DNA of 50,423 nucleotides from Prevotella sp. UBA5387 (GTDB taxonomy: Bacteria > Bacteroidota > Bacteroidia > Bacteroidales > Bacteroidaceae): NCBI GenBank assembly GCA_002407775.1, contig DHOP01000083.1, positions 3,182 to 53,604 of the forward strand, written 5' to 3'. A model generated the notes under the pieces. The model saw nothing but the letters and a program-made list of their open reading frames with translations, was not told the DNA's origin and ran no database searches. Numbering within the stretch: position 1 is the first letter of the stretch; the number at the start of each line of letters is the position of its first letter. Shown piece by piece: positions 1 to 9,625 of this stretch. The translations under genes and the position numbers were made by a program.

Positions 1-73
1 TGCTTCGCGATTCAATTTGTTTTATCCCCGCGCACAAGTGTCATTGTATAGACATAATGTGTATATTATATTT

Positions 74-433
74 TTAGTGTCCGGTAAAGATAGAAGTGCT
101 ATCTTTAGCTTAGTGCCAAAGGCACTACATATTCATAACCGAGGACAAAGTCCCCGGACTACATGCCTTAACAAACTTCAGTGCCGAGAGGTACTGCATA
201 TAGTGAAAAACGACTGATTATCAAACCTATGCAGTACCTATCAGCACTGATAAATCATCTGTCATGAGTCCACGGACTTTGTCCGCGGTTACGAATATTC
301 AGCACCTGTCGGTGCTGTTGCTACTCTTTATAGATAACACTATGACAAGCAAATCCATGTACTATAGGACATATTCTAATATTCTGAAATTCAGTTTTTT
401 ACTGAAGTATATATATAGTTTACTGGACACTAA
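74..433. repeat. MITE-like element with terminal inverted repeats and nested palindromes
   Basis: The 15 bases at 74-88 (ttagtgtccggtaaa) match the reverse complement of 419-433 at 14 of 15 positions, giving terminal inverted repeats around about 360 bp. Inside, 129-160 and 268-299 form a second imperfect inverted repeat of about 32 bp, and 179-203 pairs with about 228-250, both centred near 214. Small hairpins such as gtgccaaaggcac (113-125) sit in the arms. No transposase or other convincing gene is present. A non-autonomous mobile element or IS remnant is an inference; no clear target-site duplication is visible. Confidence 0.5.
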
Positions 434-488
434 TAATATGTTATTGGCCTCATGGTATTTTAAGCTATTATGGTCAATACAGAAACAA

Positions 489-526
489 ATTTCCCTTCAA
501 TCCAAAATGGAGGATTGAAGGGAAAT
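489..526. terminator. Strong hairpin terminator after the GH2 gene
   Basis: A perfect 15-bp stem (489-503 with 512-526) closes an 8-base loop just beyond the stop codon of the minus-strand GH2 gene. The stem is bounded by A/T bases on both sides, so it could work in both directions. It most likely ends the lyase/GH88-GH2 transcript. Confidence 0.75.
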
Positions 527-540
527 CTCCATACATGCAT

Positions 541-2955
541 TTATTGATTAATCCGGATGAAACTAGTTGGTACCGAACTGTTATTTCTTAACTTGGCACT
601 AACTACCATGTCCTTATCCTTTTCACGAAGCAAGATGTGAGCACGCCCATTGGCCAACTGGATAACACGAGAGCCACGTGTCGTACCCTGGTTTATTAGC
701 AATCCATTAGGCTCGGTGCATCCAAACTCGATGAAGTCACTTGCTTCGAGGCATACTAAACCATCTTTGTCTAATAGCACGGCTTCTATCATCGGCTGTC
801 CATCATCGGTTTTTGTACGAGTTAAGGCAATCTTTTTAGGTTCGCCCCAAGGCTTACTCTGATAGCTAAAGCTAATCGTATCAGACAATGTCATGCCATT
901 CTGTTTGGATACGGCTACAATCTCATTCAGTCCGTCTTTGAAAGTGCATTGCCAATGCAGTCCTGCGGCAGGAAAGTCCTGACTATTACGACGATGAGTT
1001 CCTTGTGAGATACCATTGACAAATAGTTCGACGGCCTTGCAGTTGGAATAGACCAGCACCTCTCTATTCTCATTCTCTTTACCCCATCTCACAGGCCATG
1101 AGTGCCCATAAATATGGATCATCGGCTTGGTAGTCCAATAGGATTGGAACACATAATAACTCTCCTTGGGCGTTCCATCGCGTTCCGTGACCCCTTTCTG
1201 ATTCACATATGGTATGGGATTCGTGGGTCGCAGTGGTGTTGAGAAGTCCTTGAAGGTCCAAAAGGCGGCGCCCGTAAGCCATGGCATTTTCTCTTGTTCT
1301 TTCAAGTGCCAATCAAAGAGCTTCACGATGTATGACTCTGACCAGTCGCCATTCTTGTCCCCAGTCTTCAATCCATCAAAGTTACGCTCTGAATGACGAC
1401 CCGCATGACTATCTCCACCCCACTCTGCATGGATGAAGTGATCAACCATATTGAAGCCCTCACGTTCCAATGATTCATAGTCAGTATAACTGGCTTTGTA
1501 CCATCCTGCCCATATCGTTGGCGAATAGACATCTACAATGTCACTCGCAAAATCGCATCTACGAATACAAGTCTTTCGTACGGGATCCATTTCATGAGCA
1601 ATGTCATTCAATGTAGTCATCATCATACGGATGCTGTCCTTGCTGAATGTTGGAAAATCACCAGACCAGTCATTCTCGTTTCCAAGACCCCATAGGATGA
1701 TAGACGGATGATTGTAGTGTTGTGCAACCATTGCCCGAAGCATGTCCTTAGCTTGTTTCTGATAGTCTGCATTGCCTAGTCCTCCTCGACACCATGGAAT
1801 TTCTTCCCAAACTAAGATTCCCAGGGAGTCACACAATTGCAGCACCTGATCTGATTGTTGGTAATGTCCCAAACGAATGAAGTTGCATCCTATATCTTTA
1901 ATTTGCTGCATCTCTGTCCGTACCATCTCATCAGTCAAGGCATTACCCACACCAGCATGATCCTCGTGTCGATGGGTGCCACGCAGTAGTAGACGTTCGC
2001 CATTAAGCTTGAAGGGACCTTTCTTAACGAATTCGAAGTTGCGGAAGCCGAATTTCTCCTTGGTTTCCATAGCCTCGCCTGCCCCTTCCAACTTCACCTC
2101 GCAGGTGTAGAGTTGAGGATTGTCCGTGCTCCATTGTTGCATGTTCTTGATCTCCACATTCCCTAAATCCAGAATTGGTGACTGACCAGTGACAGCTCTT
2201 TGGGTTGCTGAATATACAAGATGATGACTTGGATCAAAGATGTTGATATCAACTGAGCCACTCTTTCCTTCGGGTACTTGTGTAAACACTTGAATTCTCA
2301 CCGTACCTTTCTTTGTTCCTTGAGGCTTTGCGTCGATTTGTACACGATCCATAGACACCTCTGGTACATAGACCAAGTTAAGATGTCGATATATTCCCCC
2401 ATAGAGATTAAAGTCGGACATATCCGAAGGAATAATCTGAGTATTTCGACTATTATCACATCGAACAGATATTGGGATACGTCCCTTGAATTGCTTCTTA
2501 CATGTCTCGGTCTTGGCGAATTCATTAGCTGCATCAGTAATATCCACTTTCCATTGGTCATATCCACCAACATGGGTTGCAACAAGGGTAGTGTACACAT
2601 AAACCTTTGTCACCTGTCCCGCCCCTTCAAACTCAAGGAAGGAACGCCCATTAGGGTAAGGATTATGGATATCGAGTGCAGTACGATACCATCCAGGACC
2701 TTGATAATAGTTTTGATCTGGGTCCACGGCATCCTCAGCATTGAAGCAATGTGGCAACTTGACATCGCTCCAAAGAGGAACACTCTCTGGTTTGCCATCA
2801 CCGGAAGGGCGCACGGCCTCCCAGACATTGCCCAAGTCACCTTTTAGGAATTCCCAACCAGAATCAAGACGTAGCTTATGGGTTGTTGGTATAAGTGCGG
2901 AGGCATTGAGCGAAAGAAACAATGCACTCAATGCAAATATTGTCTTCTTAATCAT
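541..2955 (-). CDS. Secreted glycoside hydrolase family 2 protein
   Basis: The 804-residue protein has a type I signal peptide (about 1-20, ending LNASA) and then the GH2 order: sugar-binding jelly-roll (about 25-195), immunoglobulin-like domain (200-310), TIM barrel (315-600) and C-terminal beta domains. The general acid/base is expected at E427 in the GLGNEND motif and the nucleophile at E511 in HAEWGGDSH, both from GH2 family knowledge. It should remove terminal beta-linked sugars in the periplasm. Beta-galactosidase, beta-glucuronidase or another GH2 specificity cannot be decided by eye. It begins 11 bases after the lyase/GH88 gene stops, so the two are probably one operon acting on the same uronic-acid-containing glycan. 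A strong hairpin terminator follows. Confidence 0.9.
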   Translation of the reverse strand: MIKKTIFALSALFLSLNASALIPTTHKLRLDSGWEFLKGDLGNVWEAVRPSGDGKPESVPLWSDVKLPHCFNAEDAVDPDQNYYQGPGWYRTALDIHNPYPNGRSFLEFEGAGQVTKVYVYTTLVATHVGGYDQWKVDITDAANEFAKTETCKKQFKGRIPISVRCDNSRNTQIIPSDMSDFNLYGGIYRHLNLVYVPEVSMDRVQIDAKPQGTKKGTVRIQVFTQVPEGKSGSVDINIFDPSHHLVYSATQRAVTGQSPILDLGNVEIKNMQQWSTDNPQLYTCEVKLEGAGEAMETKEKFGFRNFEFVKKGPFKLNGERLLLRGTHRHEDHAGVGNALTDEMVRTEMQQIKDIGCNFIRLGHYQQSDQVLQLCDSLGILVWEEIPWCRGGLGNADYQKQAKDMLRAMVAQHYNHPSIILWGLGNENDWSGDFPTFSKDSIRMMMTTLNDIAHEMDPVRKTCIRRCDFASDIVDVYSPTIWAGWYKASYTDYESLEREGFNMVDHFIHAEWGGDSHAGRHSERNFDGLKTGDKNGDWSESYIVKLFDWHLKEQEKMPWLTGAAFWTFKDFSTPLRPTNPIPYVNQKGVTERDGTPKESYYVFQSYWTTKPMIHIYGHSWPVRWGKENENREVLVYSNCKAVELFVNGISQGTHRRNSQDFPAAGLHWQCTFKDGLNEIVAVSKQNGMTLSDTISFSYQSKPWGEPKKIALTRTKTDDGQPMIEAVLLDKDGLVCLEASDFIEFGCTEPNGLLINQGTTRGSRVIQLANGRAHILLREKDKDMVVSAKLRNNSSVPTSFIRINQ

Positions 2956-2966
2956 TCCAATAGAAA

Positions 2967-5294
2967 TCAGTTAAGTCCCATCTTCCGGTTCAAGGCTTCA
3001 AGATAATAGTAATCTGCATAGTTCAATGGCTTGTCCACCTCGGAATTGGAAGGGCGTGATCCCACTGAATGCAATAGTAGGAATCCGTAATTTTCCCCAT
3101 TCTTTGAACGATAGTTCTTAGTCAAGCTCTCCATAATATCGTCAGCATATTTCTCATATTGTGAGGCCTGTGTGGACGATACATAATGCTTTAACTCATA
3201 GAGTGCAGAAGCAACAATAGCTGCTGCAGATGCATCACGCTCGGTATTCGGGATTTCTGGACACTTCATGTCCCAATAAAATATCTTGTCTTCGGGTAAT
3301 GGAAGACCCATGATGAACTTTGCAATATTAATGGCTTGCTGCAGATACTTGGGGTTATGAGTGAATCGATAGCACATGGTGTAACCATAAAGGCCCCATC
3401 CCTGTCCACGGCTCCAATAGGAATCATCCGAATATCCTTGATGCGTGCATCGCATGCGAACATTCCCTGATATTGTGTCATAATCAACTACATGGAACGA
3501 AGAGAAGTTATCACGGAAGTGATTCCTCATTGTTGTAGTTGCGTGAGATTCTGCAATCTTCCAATAAGTGGAGTCTCCGGTCAGTTGGGTGGCCCTGAAC
3601 AACATCTCAAGATTCATCATGTTATCAATAATAACGGGGTTTTGCCACTTATCTTTATTATGATCCCAAGAGCGGATACACCCAGTGATTGGGCTAAAGC
3701 GAGTAATCAAACTGTTTGAAGCATTAATCACAACGTCCTTGTACGATTGCTCGCCAGTAAGATCAAATGCCTGCCCGAAGCTATCGCCGACCATAAATCC
3801 AAGGTCGTGAGATCCCTTATAATACTTGATACTTTCAATAGGCCAAGTGAAGCTGATAGCTTGTTGACGCCAATAAGGATCGTTACTATAGCGATACATC
3901 TGCCATAATGAACCCGCGAAGAATCCCGAACACCAATCGCGTGGCTTAACCATTACAAGCTTTCCATTATTGTCGATGGTGCGAGGTGTCACTAAATGTT
4001 TGGCGGCATTTTGCTCTTCCCACTGCGCATTGGTTGCGCATTCGATGCCGAACTTCAGCTGTTCCATAGCCGAAGCCATGGCATCGTCTTCAGGAGTGGG
4101 GTTATAATATAGTAGATAGAATGTATTGTCAAAATCCATTTTACGATGGTTTCTGAACAATTGAACATATTGCTTATGGTCAGAATTGACATACTCTCCC
4201 ACCTTATATAAGTCTTCACAGAACTCTTGTTGCCTCATCTCCCACTGCCTGATCTGTTTATAAGGCCAACTCTTCACATTCTTACCAACATATGGTGTAA
4301 GGAAGTCTATTGCCTTATAGAAAGATCGACCATCCGCAGATGTTTCCCCATCAAGTCTGTAGCCTTGTTTCATGGCCATCATATAAATGTCAATGAAGTG
4401 AGTCATATTATAAACGGAGTAACCAAATGCCAATGTACGGGCCAGCTCACGTGGTTGGCGACCATCAGGCTGGATTTGTGTGAAAACACGGCGTGCTGGA
4501 AATTCTTTGATGACTCTATCTGAAACAGCCTTATTACCTGTGTAGATGGCATATGCTAGTATCTGGGCATCATAAGCCACGGCATGATTATTAGTGCCAT
4601 TACCTTCACCAATACCTTGTCCGCTAGTTAGCATCCACTGCATGAATTGACTAAACCACTGCTTCAGTTGTTTGGAGTCTTTCTTCGTGAACGACTTTGA
4701 AGTTTCTAGCAAACTCACACCATCCAGCATCTCAACAAACGAATATCCATCGAGAACCCCTGAACTGCGGCCTTTATTATTGTTCACACCAGGTATGAAC
4801 TGGGCATAGTTCAAGTTTGGTTTCATGTAGGTGTCTTTATTGAAAAACCAAACTCTAATAAGCTCAGTTGCCTTTTGCGCATAGCTTTCCTTACCACTTA
4901 AGTACCAAGCCAATGCTAGAGTTGTAATTCTATTACATGTTTCGCCCAATCGTCCACGATCATATTTGTTCAATTCAGGATTGGATTTACCATCATGATT
5001 GATATAAGGAAGTCCGTTTGGTTTATTTGGATCTGGCCAATAATAGCGAGAAAGGCTCATGTAGTTATGCTTATCGCCATTTGGAGTATCCATAGGTTTC
5101 TGTGTGACAGAAATTGGCGTTGCGTTTAGGAGTTTGTCAGCCTTCACAAGTAGCCGTTCATAACTACGTGCATAGAATGGCCTGTTTAGCTGTTGTTTCA
5201 TCTCCTTTAAATGCTCAATAGGCCAAATGGCTTGACTTTGAGCGAGGGGGGCCATTGAAAAAAATAAGATGGCACTCAATAAATACTTTTTCAT
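2967..5294 (-). CDS. Secreted alginate-lyase-superfamily / GH88 fusion protein
   Basis: This 775-residue protein joins two enzymes. After a signal peptide (1-20) comes an alginate-lyase-like (alpha/alpha) domain (about 40-330; PF05426, PL5/PL38-like), with NNHAVAYD at 235-242 and a RELARTLAFGY segment at 282-292. Residues about 405-775 are a GH88 unsaturated glucuronyl hydrolase, with D497 in HDLGF and D557 in IIDNMMN at the positions of the two catalytic aspartates. The lyase would leave a 4,5-unsaturated uronic acid at the new non-reducing end and the GH88 half would remove it. An upstream GTG would add five residues; the ATG at 5294 is preferred because it starts a normal signal peptide. 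Operon partner: the GH2 gene 11 bases downstream. The exact polysaccharide is unknown. Confidence 0.88.
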   Translation of the reverse strand: MKKYLLSAILFFSMAPLAQSQAIWPIEHLKEMKQQLNRPFYARSYERLLVKADKLLNATPISVTQKPMDTPNGDKHNYMSLSRYYWPDPNKPNGLPYINHDGKSNPELNKYDRGRLGETCNRITTLALAWYLSGKESYAQKATELIRVWFFNKDTYMKPNLNYAQFIPGVNNNKGRSSGVLDGYSFVEMLDGVSLLETSKSFTKKDSKQLKQWFSQFMQWMLTSGQGIGEGNGTNNHAVAYDAQILAYAIYTGNKAVSDRVIKEFPARRVFTQIQPDGRQPRELARTLAFGYSVYNMTHFIDIYMMAMKQGYRLDGETSADGRSFYKAIDFLTPYVGKNVKSWPYKQIRQWEMRQQEFCEDLYKVGEYVNSDHKQYVQLFRNHRKMDFDNTFYLLYYNPTPEDDAMASAMEQLKFGIECATNAQWEEQNAAKHLVTPRTIDNNGKLVMVKPRDWCSGFFAGSLWQMYRYSNDPYWRQQAISFTWPIESIKYYKGSHDLGFMVGDSFGQAFDLTGEQSYKDVVINASNSLITRFSPITGCIRSWDHNKDKWQNPVIIDNMMNLEMLFRATQLTGDSTYWKIAESHATTTMRNHFRDNFSSFHVVDYDTISGNVRMRCTHQGYSDDSYWSRGQGWGLYGYTMCYRFTHNPKYLQQAINIAKFIMGLPLPEDKIFYWDMKCPEIPNTERDASAAAIVASALYELKHYVSSTQASQYEKYADDIMESLTKNYRSKNGENYGFLLLHSVGSRPSNSEVDKPLNYADYYYLEALNRKMGLN

Positions 5295-5631
5295 GATTTG
5301 TTGGTTCACATTGTTTAGTTCTTCAAAACTATAGCTTTTTAGCAGAACAACTTTTAATTATTATCTCAATTCTTATCGATTTTGTATGCTATTCTCTTTT
5401 TCGTACAAGTTAGATAATAGTAAATGAAAATAGTAGGTTAATTATAAATGGTATTGTTTACTATTCGCATAAATCCAAGTCGTTTGCTTAACAACAAGAG
5501 ACATTTGTAGTCTATTCATCTATCGATAATAACAATAATAATAATATCATCACGTTACATTATTGTATTTTTTCATTACAAGGGTAGTCAAATATCCTTG
5601 AAAGTAAGACTTGACACCTAAATCATTTGCC
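5295..5631. other. Divergent intergenic region between lyase/GH88 and the ADP-ribosylglycohydrolase
   Basis: This AT-rich stretch of about 340 bases must carry promoters for both flanking genes. On the minus strand a -7-like box (TAGTTTTG, plus-strand 5324-5331) lies about 30 bases before the lyase/GH88 start, but no clean -33 TTTG partner is visible. No ORF, RNA structure or operator stands out. Confidence 0.4.
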
Positions 5632-6432
5632 ATGCTAGGAGCAATCATAGGAGATATTGTAGGCTCTCGTTTCGAGTTTGATGAAACGCCAGATGCCAAT
5701 TTTACACTTTTCATGGACAAACCACAGTGCGAATACACCGATGATACAGTGCTTACCATTGCCGTGGCTGATGCCATACTCAACCATCGTGAGTACCAAG
5801 ACGCGATTCATGACTGGGGAAATCGTTACCGCTACCCAAAAGGTAGCTATGGACATCTCTTTAGTGAGTGGCTCATGACTGACGAACCGAAGCCGCACAA
5901 GTCATGGGGAAATGGGGCAGCTATGCGTGTGTCAGCTATTGGATGGTTGTTCGATGACTATCACGACGTGATGCGAGAGGCTAAGAATAGTGCTATTTGC
6001 AGCCATCTTCATTCCGAAGCCATACGAGGGGCACAGTGTGTTGCCACGCTCATCTATTGGTTACGTACTTGCCGCATAACTAAGGAAGAAGTAGAGAATG
6101 CCGTGAAACATAACTTCGGTTATGAAATTCCAGCGTATCGTGATATTATGAAGATAGGACTTGAGGGGCATTTTGACTCTTCCTGTCAGGAGACAGTGCC
6201 ATGGGCTATACGATGCTTTCTCGATAGCAGCAGCTTCGAAGATGCCATTCGCAAGGCTGTCATGGTGCGTGGAGACACCGATACTAAGACTGCTATCTGT
6301 GGCTCTATCGCAGAGGCTTTCTATGAAATTCCTGAAACCTTCTATGAAAAAGCCTGCGCTTATCTTGAGCCGGATATGCTTGATGTTGTCCAACAGTTTG
6401 CTTTAGAAGTACAGTGCGGGATTGATCAATAG
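5632..6432 (+). CDS. ADP-ribosylglycohydrolase (DraG/ARH family)
   Basis: The 266-residue protein fits the DraG/ARH family, which hydrolyses ADP-ribose from modified substrates using two bound metal ions. The start reads MLGAIIGDIVGSRFEF, TDDT lies at 36-39, a WGNGAAMRV segment at 92-100, and the C-terminal metal motif RGDTDT at 213-218 (usually GGDTDT). An in-frame TTG 21 bases upstream is rejected because the family core begins right at this ATG. It is monocistronic here, with no ADP-ribosyltransferase, macrodomain or nitrogenase gene nearby, so the substrate (protein, nucleic acid or small molecule) is open. Confidence 0.9.
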   Translation: MLGAIIGDIVGSRFEFDETPDANFTLFMDKPQCEYTDDTVLTIAVADAILNHREYQDAIHDWGNRYRYPKGSYGHLFSEWLMTDEPKPHKSWGNGAAMRVSAIGWLFDDYHDVMREAKNSAICSHLHSEAIRGAQCVATLIYWLRTCRITKEEVENAVKHNFGYEIPAYRDIMKIGLEGHFDSSCQETVPWAIRCFLDSSSFEDAIRKAVMVRGDTDTKTAICGSIAEAFYEIPETFYEKACAYLEPDMLDVVQQFALEVQCGIDQ

Positions 6433-6618
6433 GTCATTTCTCCGATTCACCATACATCTTTACCAATATCATTTCAAAGTATTTTCTCTTCGTTTTCATA
6501 ATACTGTTATTCCATAATAAGACAAACGAATGGAAGTATCTTAGAAGAAAATATGAAATGGAGAAGTTTCAATGTAAGGTTCTCTTTCTACTCTGAGTAC
6601 TTCCGGTGGTACTGTTGT

Positions 6619-7335
6619 CTAATTTTGATTCTGAATATAGGTCTGAAGCTCTGACTTAGATATTTCGCGAAGATCTTCCGAAAGCAACAATAGTCGGTCT
6701 GCATGGTGCAAAGCCAACCCAAGGTCATGCGTAGAAAGAAGGATAGTCTTGCCCAAGTCGTTGGCAAGACGGCGTAAAGTTTTCATGGTTTCTACTTTGG
6801 TGGGATAGTCGAGAAAGGCGGTTGGTTCGTCAAGGATTATGATTGGCGTCTGTTGTGCCAGTGCCTTGGCTGTCATAACCTTCTGCCGTTCGCCATCACT
6901 AAGGGCATGAAACTGTCGCTGTGCAAATTTTGTAATGCCAGTAATTGCCAATGATTCGTCTACAATGCCTTGATCATCGTTGCTTAAGGTGCCGAAGAAA
7001 CCCGTGTATGGCATACGTCCCATAGCAACCACTTCGCCAACGGTGATATGCCTTATGTCAGGTTGTGCAGTGAGAACGACAGACACTGTTCGAGCCATCT
7101 CCCGCTTAGATAGTTCTTCCACGGATCTGGAGTTGCCTTTGTCATCAGCAATGAGCATTGTGCCACCAAGGGCAGGGAGTAGTCCAGCTAAGGTGCGAAG
7201 CAGGGTGGACTTACCCACGCCGTTAGTTCCCACAAGCGCGGTGAGTTGTCCTCCACGTACTTCACCGTTGAGTCCGTTGGCGACTATCTTATCCGCATAG
7301 CCAATGTGAAGGTCCTTAATTACTATTTTATTCAT
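6619..7335 (-). CDS. FecE/BtuD-like ABC transporter ATP-binding protein
   Basis: This 238-residue ATPase has Walker A GTNGVGKST (36-44), the Q-loop near Q91, signature LSDGE (145-149), Walker B IIILDEP (165-171) and the switch histidine H203 in STHD. Its closest subfamily by eye is the iron-siderophore/haem/cobalamin importer ATPases (FecE, HmuV, BtuD). Those normally sit beside a FecCD-type permease and a binding protein, but neither is in the flanking genes here. The start at 7335 is supported by a good minus-strand promoter at 7366-7396, which an earlier start would overlap. It probably pairs with a permease encoded elsewhere. Confidence 0.9.
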   Translation of the reverse strand: MNKIVIKDLHIGYADKIVANGLNGEVRGGQLTALVGTNGVGKSTLLRTLAGLLPALGGTMLIADDKGNSRSVEELSKREMARTVSVVLTAQPDIRHITVGEVVAMGRMPYTGFFGTLSNDDQGIVDESLAITGITKFAQRQFHALSDGERQKVMTAKALAQQTPIIILDEPTAFLDYPTKVETMKTLRRLANDLGKTILLSTHDLGLALHHADRLLLLSEDLREISKSELQTYIQNQN

Positions 7336-7365
7336 GCTTCCGCTTTTTTCTCCCAACTGCTGTTG

Positions 7366-7396
7366 CAAAGGTAGCGTAAAACAATCACTACTCAAA
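7366..7396 (-). promoter_or_regulatory. Promoter of the ABC ATPase gene
   Basis: Reading the minus strand, TTTG (7396-7393) is followed after 19 bases by TACCTTTG (7373-7366), an excellent match to the Bacteroidota housekeeping promoter. Transcription would start near 7360, about 25 bases before the ATG at 7335. Confidence 0.75.
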
Positions 7397-7636
7397 GCAA
7401 GCCAGGATTTTTCTTACCTAACTCGTTTTCTCCCTTTCTTTTTCTTAAGATCTTTAGTAAGAAGTATCAATATTTGACTTTAGCAGATATTGTTTTATCT
7501 CAATAATTGTTGAATATCATGAAATTCAGCATCGATTTTCATCTGAAGTGAACGCATAAAAAAGCATAAATTTAGACGATTTACAAGCCTTCATAGATGA
7601 GAATTGTAGGGTAATGTCTATTTTTGTAATAACAAT

Positions 7637-9613
7637 ATGGCTCAGCAATCTCCGATACAAGCCCTACAACAGCAACGGTTGCTACTCCAAATGGAGTATC
7701 AGACAGAAAAGGAGACCTATCGTCAGCAAACGGAGGCGATGGGGATGGGACGTAAAGTGAAACGTGGTGATGCGTGGTTTCCTGTTCGTATCGGTCGAAC
7801 CTATTATAATTCGATAAACCAATTGGTCATCGAAATCTTCCGTACACAGGATCAGGAGATAGAGCACAACTTCGAGTTTGGTAAGCGAGTGCAGTTCAGT
7901 AGTTTAAGAACTAATCAGAGCCCCGGCCAAACTGTCTCCGATAAAAAAGAAAAAGCAAAGGTCAAAAGTATAGCAGGTCCTCCATCTCCCATAGGGAAAT
8001 GGCATGGAGAGTCTGGCATTATATCGCTAGTCGATGGTGACCGCATGGTCATTAGCATTTCAGAAGAACTGGTCATGGCTGTTCAGTCAGCGGAAGGACA
8101 AGTCGCAGTGGAGATGGCATTCGACGAGACTAGCTATCAAACTATGTTTGCAGCACTTGATCGCACCATTCAAGCGAAGAATAATCGATTGGCTTATCTT
8201 CGGGATCTATTTTACTCAAAGCAGACTGTCAAGCGGTTTTCCTTTGATCCGATACGTTTTCCTTGGCTCAATCCAACGCAGGAACGGGCCGTTAATGAGG
8301 TGTTATGGGCTAAGGATGTTGAGGTGATTCATGGTCCGCCGGGAACTGGAAAAACCACTACGCTTGTTGAGGCTATAGGTGAAACGCTCATGCGTGAACC
8401 TCAGGTTCTGGTCTGTGCACAGAGCAACATGGCTGTTGATTGGATTTCCGAAAAACTTGTTGACCGTGGTGTCAATGTGCTACGTATTGGCAATCCCACA
8501 CGTGTGAACGATAAGATGTTAGGCTTTACCTATGAGCGTAGGTTTGAGGCACACCCTGACTATCCACAGTTGTGGGCTATCCGTCGCAACATTCGCGAGC
8601 TCCGAAAGTCTCGCAAAGGGCATGATCGCGATTTTCACCAAAAATTTGACAGGTTGAAAAGTCGTGCTACAGAGATAGAAATTCGCATCAATGATGAACT
8701 GTTTGCTGAGGCTAGGGTAATAGCTTGTACGCTAATAGGCTCTGCCAACCGATTGTTGGAGGGTCAAAAGTTCGGTACATTATTCATTGATGAGGCTGCG
8801 CAAGCTTTAGAAGCGGCTTGTTGGATACCCATTCGAAGAGTGTCACGTGTCATCCTTGCTGGAGACCATTGCCAGTTGCCTCCAACTGTGAAGAGCATAG
8901 CCGCGTTGAAAGCAGGCCTTGGTAAAACCTTGATGGAGCGTGTTGTGGAGAACAAACCAGAATGTGTGACTCTCTTGCAAGTGCAATATCGTATGAGAGA
9001 CGAAATCATGCGGTTCAGCTCGGACTATTTCTACGATGGCAAGGTCGAGACGGCACCACAGATAAGAAATCGTGGAATACTCGACCTAGACATACCCATC
9101 TCTTGGATGGATACTTCGGAAATTGAAGTTGGGGCAGATGAATCTAGCTTTCAAGAGCAGTTTGTGGGAGAGAGTTTTGGGCGGGTTAACAAGGGCGAAG
9201 CGGAATTGACACTCGCTGTGCTCCAGGATTATTTCACAAAGATAGGTCGGCAACGAATTTTGGATGAACAAATTGACGTGGGTGTCATTTCACCTTATCG
9301 TGCCCAAGTGCAATGGCTCAGGCGACTCGTCAGACAACGTGCGTTCTTCAAACCCTATCGCCATCTTGTAACCGTGAACACTGTCGATGGCTTTCAAGGA
9401 CAGGAGAGAGACATCATCATTATCTCCATGGTTCGATCAAATGATGATGGACAGATAGGTTTCTTGCGCGATTTGCGTCGCATGAATGTCGCCATCACAC
9501 GGGCAAAAATGAAACTTATCATTCTTGGCAATGCAGAAACACTCTGCCGTCATCCCTTTTATCGCAAGCTGTATGATTACATCCATGGCTTGCAAAACAT
9601 CGAAAATCATTAA
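7637..9613 (+). CDS. UPF1/IGHMBP2-like superfamily 1 helicase
   Basis: This 658-residue protein is an SF1B-type nucleic acid helicase resembling UPF1/IGHMBP2/Dna2. Motif I is GPPGTGKT (233-240), motif II DEAAQ (385-389), motif III GDHCQLPP (409-416), motif V VDGFQGQE (583-590) and motif VI AITRAK (619-624). Residues 1-200 form a lineage-specific N-terminal region that probably contains an OB/stalk-like part. A -7-like TATTTTTG at 7619-7626 sits close to the start. A 137-codon gene follows after 12 bases and is probably co-transcribed. The substrate (RNA or DNA) and cellular role are not known from sequence; such helicases are widespread in Bacteroidota. Confidence 0.92.
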   Translation: MAQQSPIQALQQQRLLLQMEYQTEKETYRQQTEAMGMGRKVKRGDAWFPVRIGRTYYNSINQLVIEIFRTQDQEIEHNFEFGKRVQFSSLRTNQSPGQTVSDKKEKAKVKSIAGPPSPIGKWHGESGIISLVDGDRMVISISEELVMAVQSAEGQVAVEMAFDETSYQTMFAALDRTIQAKNNRLAYLRDLFYSKQTVKRFSFDPIRFPWLNPTQERAVNEVLWAKDVEVIHGPPGTGKTTTLVEAIGETLMREPQVLVCAQSNMAVDWISEKLVDRGVNVLRIGNPTRVNDKMLGFTYERRFEAHPDYPQLWAIRRNIRELRKSRKGHDRDFHQKFDRLKSRATEIEIRINDELFAEARVIACTLIGSANRLLEGQKFGTLFIDEAAQALEAACWIPIRRVSRVILAGDHCQLPPTVKSIAALKAGLGKTLMERVVENKPECVTLLQVQYRMRDEIMRFSSDYFYDGKVETAPQIRNRGILDLDIPISWMDTSEIEVGADESSFQEQFVGESFGRVNKGEAELTLAVLQDYFTKIGRQRILDEQIDVGVISPYRAQVQWLRRLVRQRAFFKPYRHLVTVNTVDGFQGQERDIIIISMVRSNDDGQIGFLRDLRRMNVAITRAKMKLIILGNAETLCRHPFYRKLYDYIHGLQNIENH

Positions 9614-9625
9614 CGTTATTATTAT

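Noticed and set aside
17..217. 66-codon plus-strand ORF
   Set aside because: It crosses the left arm of the inverted repeat and its sequence is explained by the palindromic DNA; no start context or family.
264..518. 84-codon plus-strand ORF
   Set aside because: It runs through the right repeat arm, the terminal inverted repeat and the terminator stem of the GH2 gene, so coding is unlikely.
2967..5294. Frameshift or misassembly creating the lyase-GH88 fusion
   Set aside because: The frame is continuous with a plausible linker and both halves have intact motifs; nothing in the sequence suggests a lost stop, though only reads could prove it.
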